A program made the position numbers and the translations under genes. A stretch of 25,547 nt of DNA from contig CAJUOI010000028.1 of NCBI GenBank assembly GCA_910588615.1, forward strand, positions 1 to 25,547, read 5' to 3'. Positions 23,428-25,547 of the stretch are shown here, piece after piece. Under the pieces are notes generated by a model. It searched no databases and had not been told where the DNA came from. It worked only from the letters and a program-made list of their open reading frames with translations. The number at the start of each line of letters is the position of its first letter. Within the stretch, counting starts at the first letter, position 1. Source of the stretch: an uncultured Christensenellaceae bacterium. GTDB taxonomy: Bacteria > Bacillota > Clostridia > Christensenellales > Borkfalkiaceae.

Positions 23428-24700
23428 AATTTTAACGCAACTCAACACTCTTGATTTGAAGGGCGAACAGAAAACTGAAATGACAGCGAAAGTATTGCAG
23501 ATGGCGGCAGATTCCGTTACTCTCGAAACGCTGAAATCGTTACTCGTATCCGACAAATCAAAACAGACGGCAACACCCGTATTCGAGGAAGCCGTCAGAC
23601 CTTTGGGAAGAAAGTCAAAACTCGGGTTTACTTTAACGAAAAAGGAGATAAAAAGTATGCCCGAAAAACACAGAAAAATATTTGCCTGTGAAAACAGGAT
23701 CATTCCGTATCGCTTTCATAAGGGCGTGTACGAAGCACATTACCGCAGAGACGGTTTCAAAGTATTCGCTTGCGCAAAAGACTTTAACCAAATGCGCAAG
23801 AAGTTCGCAGAAAAGCTGTTAGCGCAGATGAACGGAGAAATGCCTGTAGTTATTATTGAGAAGGCAAAGCCGTATCGCGCCGCGTTATTCCGCGATTATC
23901 TGAACGAGTGGCTTGAAATCAAGCGTAAAACCTGTAAGCCTTCTACTTGCAAGGAATACGAGCGATTATGTAGTTACAATTTAATACCTGCGTTCGGAGA
24001 AAAGCGTTTAGACGAATTAACTCGTCCTGTACTTCAAAAGTATTTGTTTGATTTGGTAGAAGAAGGGAAACACCGTACAGCGGAGAAATTACAGCAAATC
24101 CTGTGTTGCGTCTTTGATTTAGCAGTGGAAGATTTGAATATCGTTTCCCCGATGAAGAAGATCGTATTGCCGTATCACGAAGCGAAGAAGGGTTCCGCAC
24201 TTACGAAAGAGGAAGAACGACAACTTGTAGATTGGTGTATTGCTCACAAGGATAACGAAGCGGCTTCCGCATTGCTTGTGTTGCTCTACTTCGGTTTACG
24301 TCGTTCCGAGCTGATAACCTTAGAGGTTGAAAACGAAATGCTTTCTTGTACCACGAGTAAGGAACGAATGGGGCGAAATGAAGTTAAAAGGAGTATTCCT
24401 TTCACGCCCGTGTTCAAGCGAGTATTGCCATACGTAGACTTTGAGAAGGCAAAGAATACTAATGTGAACACGATTTACACGACCTTCAAGCGGCTATTCC
24501 CGAAACGCCACACGCATGAACTAAGGTACAATTTTATTACGAGAGCCAAAGAATCGGGTTGCAATTTGGAAGCGGTTATGCTCTGGGCAGGACATTCTTT
24601 CGATAAAGACGTAAAGAGTTCCGCCGTTGACAGAGGCTATACAGACTACTCCAATGAATACTTGATTCAAGAGGCTCAAAAAATTGACTATCCGTTATAA
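23405..24700 (+). CDS. int: Tyrosine recombinase / site-specific integrase
   Basis: 431 residues from TTG 23405. An N-terminal helical segment (1-70) precedes an arm-binding-like region, a SAM-like core-binding domain (about 160-245, RDYLNEWLEIKRKTCKPSTC) and the catalytic domain. Catalytic residues: Arg299 in YFGLRRSEL, His371 and Arg374 in HTHELRYNF, His397 in WAGHSFDKD, and the nucleophile Tyr412 or Tyr415 in DRGYTDYSNEY. The 15-18 residue gap between His397 and the tyrosine is longer than in XerC/D. The TTG has only 2 bases after AAGGAG, so initiation probably depends on coupling with the overlapping small ORF; an ATG at 23480 is an alternative. The tRNA-Gln fragment at 24826-24870 is its likely attachment site. 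Confidence 0.9.
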   Translation: MKQQELIEILTQLNTLDLKGEQKTEMTAKVLQMAADSVTLETLKSLLVSDKSKQTATPVFEEAVRPLGRKSKLGFTLTKKEIKSMPEKHRKIFACENRIIPYRFHKGVYEAHYRRDGFKVFACAKDFNQMRKKFAEKLLAQMNGEMPVVIIEKAKPYRAALFRDYLNEWLEIKRKTCKPSTCKEYERLCSYNLIPAFGEKRLDELTRPVLQKYLFDLVEEGKHRTAEKLQQILCCVFDLAVEDLNIVSPMKKIVLPYHEAKKGSALTKEEERQLVDWCIAHKDNEAASALLVLLYFGLRRSELITLEVENEMLSCTTSKERMGRNEVKRSIPFTPVFKRVLPYVDFEKAKNTNVNTIYTTFKRLFPKRHTHELRYNFITRAKESGCNLEAVMLWAGHSFDKDVKSSAVDRGYTDYSNEYLIQEAQKIDYPL

Positions 24701-24717
24701 TTAGGATACATAAAACT

Positions 24718-24753
24718 ACCCCACATTTTCCCCACAATTTACCCCACAATTTT
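24718..24753. repeat. Three tandem CCCCACA(A)TTT repeats, possible integrase arm sites
   Basis: ACCCCACATTTT, CCCCACAATTT and ACCCCACAATTTT follow each other between the integrase stop and the tRNA-Gln fragment. Short direct repeats in this place are typical arm-type binding sites of tyrosine integrases. The role is inferred from position. Confidence 0.5.
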
Positions 24754-24779
24754 GAAGTGAGTAGAGGAAAAAGGACAGC

Positions 24780-24819
24780 AAAAAAGGCGATTTTTAGCCT
24801 AAAAACGCTAAAAATCGCC
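24780..24819 (-). terminator. Terminator downstream of the tRNA-Gln 3' fragment
   Basis: GGCGATTTTTAGC (24786-24798) and GCTAAAAATCGCC (24807-24819) form a perfect 13-bp stem with an 8-base loop. On the minus strand it is followed by six T (24785-24780) and begins 6 bases after the tRNA CCA end, as expected for the natural terminator of a tRNA gene. On the plus strand, for the integrase, no T-run follows. Confidence 0.75.
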
Positions 24820-24825
24820 CTAAAC

Positions 24826-24870
24826 TGGCTGGGGTAGCTGGATTCGAACCAACGAATGACGGAGTCAGAG
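24826..24870 (-). tRNA. 3' fragment of tRNA-Gln(CTG), attachment-site scar
   Basis: On the minus strand this 45-bp piece reads anticodon loop CTCTGAC (anticodon CTG, 24870-24864), 3' half of the anticodon stem TCCGT (24863-24859), variable loop, T arm with loop TTCGAAT (24853-24837), acceptor strand TACCCCA (24836-24830), G and CCA (24828-24826). The sequence matches the usual bacterial tRNA-Gln 3' half. The 5' half should follow at 24871 but the bases there (GAATTAATCA) do not pair or match, so the gene is cut exactly at the end of the anticodon loop. Tyrosine integrases that use tRNA genes often cross over there. It is not a working tRNA. Confidence 0.85.
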
Positions 24871-24884
24871 GAATTAATCAAAAT

Positions 24885-24910
24885 TATAACCACAAGATAT
24901 AGTGGTTATA
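24885..24910. repeat. 9-bp inverted repeat near the element junction
   Basis: TATAACCAC and GTGGTTATA are exact reverse complements around an 8-base centre, 15 bases from the tRNA-Gln break point. It could be a recombinase or excisionase binding site of the right-hand element. Confidence 0.4.
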
Positions 24911-24961
24911 TGTAATAAAAACGCACAATATATTGCGCTCCCAAACGATTTTCAAAACTTT

Positions 24962-24992
24962 ACTCCCAAAAACCTCCCTAATTTTTGGGAGT
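24962..24992. repeat. 11-bp inverted repeat ACTCCCAAAAA/TTTTTGGGAGT
   Basis: Exact arms around a 9-base centre. The T's lie inside the stem and no further T-run follows on either strand, so it is not a standard terminator. A related GCTCCCAAA occurs just upstream near 24939. Confidence 0.4.
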
Positions 24993-25070
24993 GACGGACT
25001 AATTGTCCTTTTCGTTCATCTTTTCTGCTAAAAAACGGACATTTTAGAAACAAAAAACACACAAAATTAG

Positions 25071-25106
25071 GAAACAAAATCGGAGCAAATTCCCCGATTT
25101 TGTTTC
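25071..25106 (-). terminator. Terminator of the minus-strand membrane protein gene
   Basis: GAAACAAAATCGG (25071-25083) and CCGATTTTGTTTC (25094-25106) form a perfect 13-bp stem with a 10-base loop, 75 bases after the stop codon of the gene at 25182. On the minus strand T-rich sequence follows (CTAATTTTGTGTG, then a run of T). Confidence 0.6.
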
Positions 25107-25181
25107 ATTTTAGTATTCCCTAATAAATAATAAGGTTAAGAGATTTCTCTCAGCCTTGTAATTGCGAATTAATGAACTAAC

Positions 25182-25547
25182 TTAAGAATTTTCATTGTTA
25201 CCTTTGCTTATTTCTTTTGCTAGCCTATCTTCTTCTGTTTGCATATTTTTACGAAATAGTTTATAAAACCAATTAGGAATTAAATAAGCTTTTTTTCTAT
25301 AATCAAAAATTTCCACTTGCAGTTCTTCTATTTCATCCAAAATTTTTTTCTTACTTTTAAGTTTACCTTCAATTGAACTAATGATATCATATAATTGTTG
25401 TTGTGAAGCAATGTCTTTATGCAATTTTTGGAATCCGCTATAGAAGTAGGAAAATAAAGGAGCTATAGAAAAAATAATTACTATTAATGATAAGACATTC
25501 ATTCGTTGTAAAATAGCACTAATAGTGATAACAATAACTGCTAACGA
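25182..25547 (-). CDS. Membrane protein C-terminal part, resembles S-4TM putative pore-forming effector
   Basis: The frame is open from the window edge at 25547 to the stop at 25182 (121 codons), so the internal ATG at 25502 is not the likely start and the N-terminus lies outside. It shows the end of one membrane segment (SLAVIVITISAIL), a second (VLSLIVIIFSIAPLFSYFYS), a heptad-like helical region (QQQLYDIISSIEGKLKSKKK onward) and EELQVEIFDYRKKAYLIPNW followed by FYKLFRKNMQ. The order two helices, coiled coil, then E-x-x-hydrophobic-x-x-R-K...(V/I)P(D/N)WFY-x-x-x-R is what I recall for the C-terminus of S-4TM proteins, predicted pore-forming effectors found with SMODS-type nucleotidyltransferases in anti-phage systems. 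That match is from memory and only part of the protein is visible. The gene is AT-rich. Confidence 0.5.
   Translation of the reverse strand, partial: SLAVIVITISAILQRMNVLSLIVIIFSIAPLFSYFYSGFQKLHKDIASQQQLYDIISSIEGKLKSKKKILDEIEELQVEIFDYRKKAYLIPNWFYKLFRKNMQTEEDRLAKEISKGNNENS

Larger units (their letters stand above)
24871..25181. other. AT-rich intergenic stretch right of the tRNA scar
   Basis: No coding frame is credible here. It contains a 9-bp inverted repeat TATAACCAC/GTGGTTATA (24885-24910), an 11-bp repeat ACTCCCAAAAA/TTTTTGGGAGT (24962-24992) and the terminator at 25071-25106. Base composition is clearly poorer in G+C than the glycan locus, as in mobile or accessory DNA. Confidence 0.6.

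Noticed and set aside
24576..24893. Minus-strand open frame across the integrase end and the tRNA fragment
   Set aside because: Part of it is antisense to the integrase, its repeated LWGK wording comes from the tandem repeats at 24718-24753, and it runs through a tRNA fragment.
24826..24900. A complete tRNA-Gln gene
   Set aside because: The sequence right of 24870 cannot form the D arm, the 5' anticodon stem or the 5' acceptor strand; only the 3' half is present.
25182..25502. A complete 106-residue protein starting at 25502
   Set aside because: The frame stays open to the window edge with a hydrophobic segment upstream of that ATG, so it is better read as the end of a longer protein.

Overview
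The window looks like chromosome, or metagenome-assembled chromosome, of a Bacillota bacterium, most likely an uncultured gut Clostridia lineage. The basis is a set of short lipoprotein signal peptides ending in AAC or AGC, purine-rich ribosome sites, sigma-A promoters, CUT1 sugar ABC genes without their own ATPase, and a MobV/tyrosine-recombinase element of the Firmicutes type. The lineage is an inference; no rRNA or other phylogenetic marker is present.

Layout. (1) 1-300: the start of a minus-strand AAA/DUF4143-type ATPase gene, cut by the window edge, with a consensus promoter. (2) 300-523: a control region with an orphan terminator, a sigma-A promoter and three back-to-back inverted repeats. 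(3) 523-21651: one tightly packed plus-strand glycan-utilisation locus of 12 genes. It holds an AraC-type regulator, a sugar-binding lipoprotein, two permeases, a GH43 lipoprotein, a CBM9-like lipoprotein, a 1081-residue modular lipoprotein, two lipoprotein esterases with nearly identical N-terminal halves, a clan GH-D enzyme, a frameshifted GH42 beta-galactosidase, a GH36 alpha-galactosidase and a GH2 beta-galactosidase-type enzyme. A terminator follows at 21721. (4) 21756-24825: a minimal mobilizable element: candidate oriT, MobV relaxase, leader ORF, tyrosine integrase, tandem repeats. (5) 24826-24870: a 45-bp 3' fragment of a tRNA-Gln(CTG) gene on the minus strand, broken exactly at the anticodon loop, i.e. 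an attachment-site scar. (6) 24871-25547: AT-rich DNA with hairpins and the end of a minus-strand membrane protein that resembles the C-terminus of S-4TM putative pore-forming effectors.

How the genes fit together (inference): the surface lipoproteins bind an acetylated, galactose- and arabinose- or xylose-bearing glycan. The two esterases remove acyl groups and GH43 trims side chains. The ABC importer takes up oligosaccharides, powered by an ATPase encoded elsewhere. The leaderless GH-D, GH42, GH36 and GH2 enzymes finish the job in the cytoplasm. The AraC protein is the likely activator. The GH42 frameshift would disable one beta-galactosidase unless it is a sequencing error.

Most worth a second look: the tRNA-Gln scar, whose orientation implies a second element to the right; the likely S-4TM effector fragment there; the domain-swapped esterase pair; the triple inverted repeat before the regulator; and signs of decay or unusual initiation in the Mob element (AUA start, interrupted small ORF).
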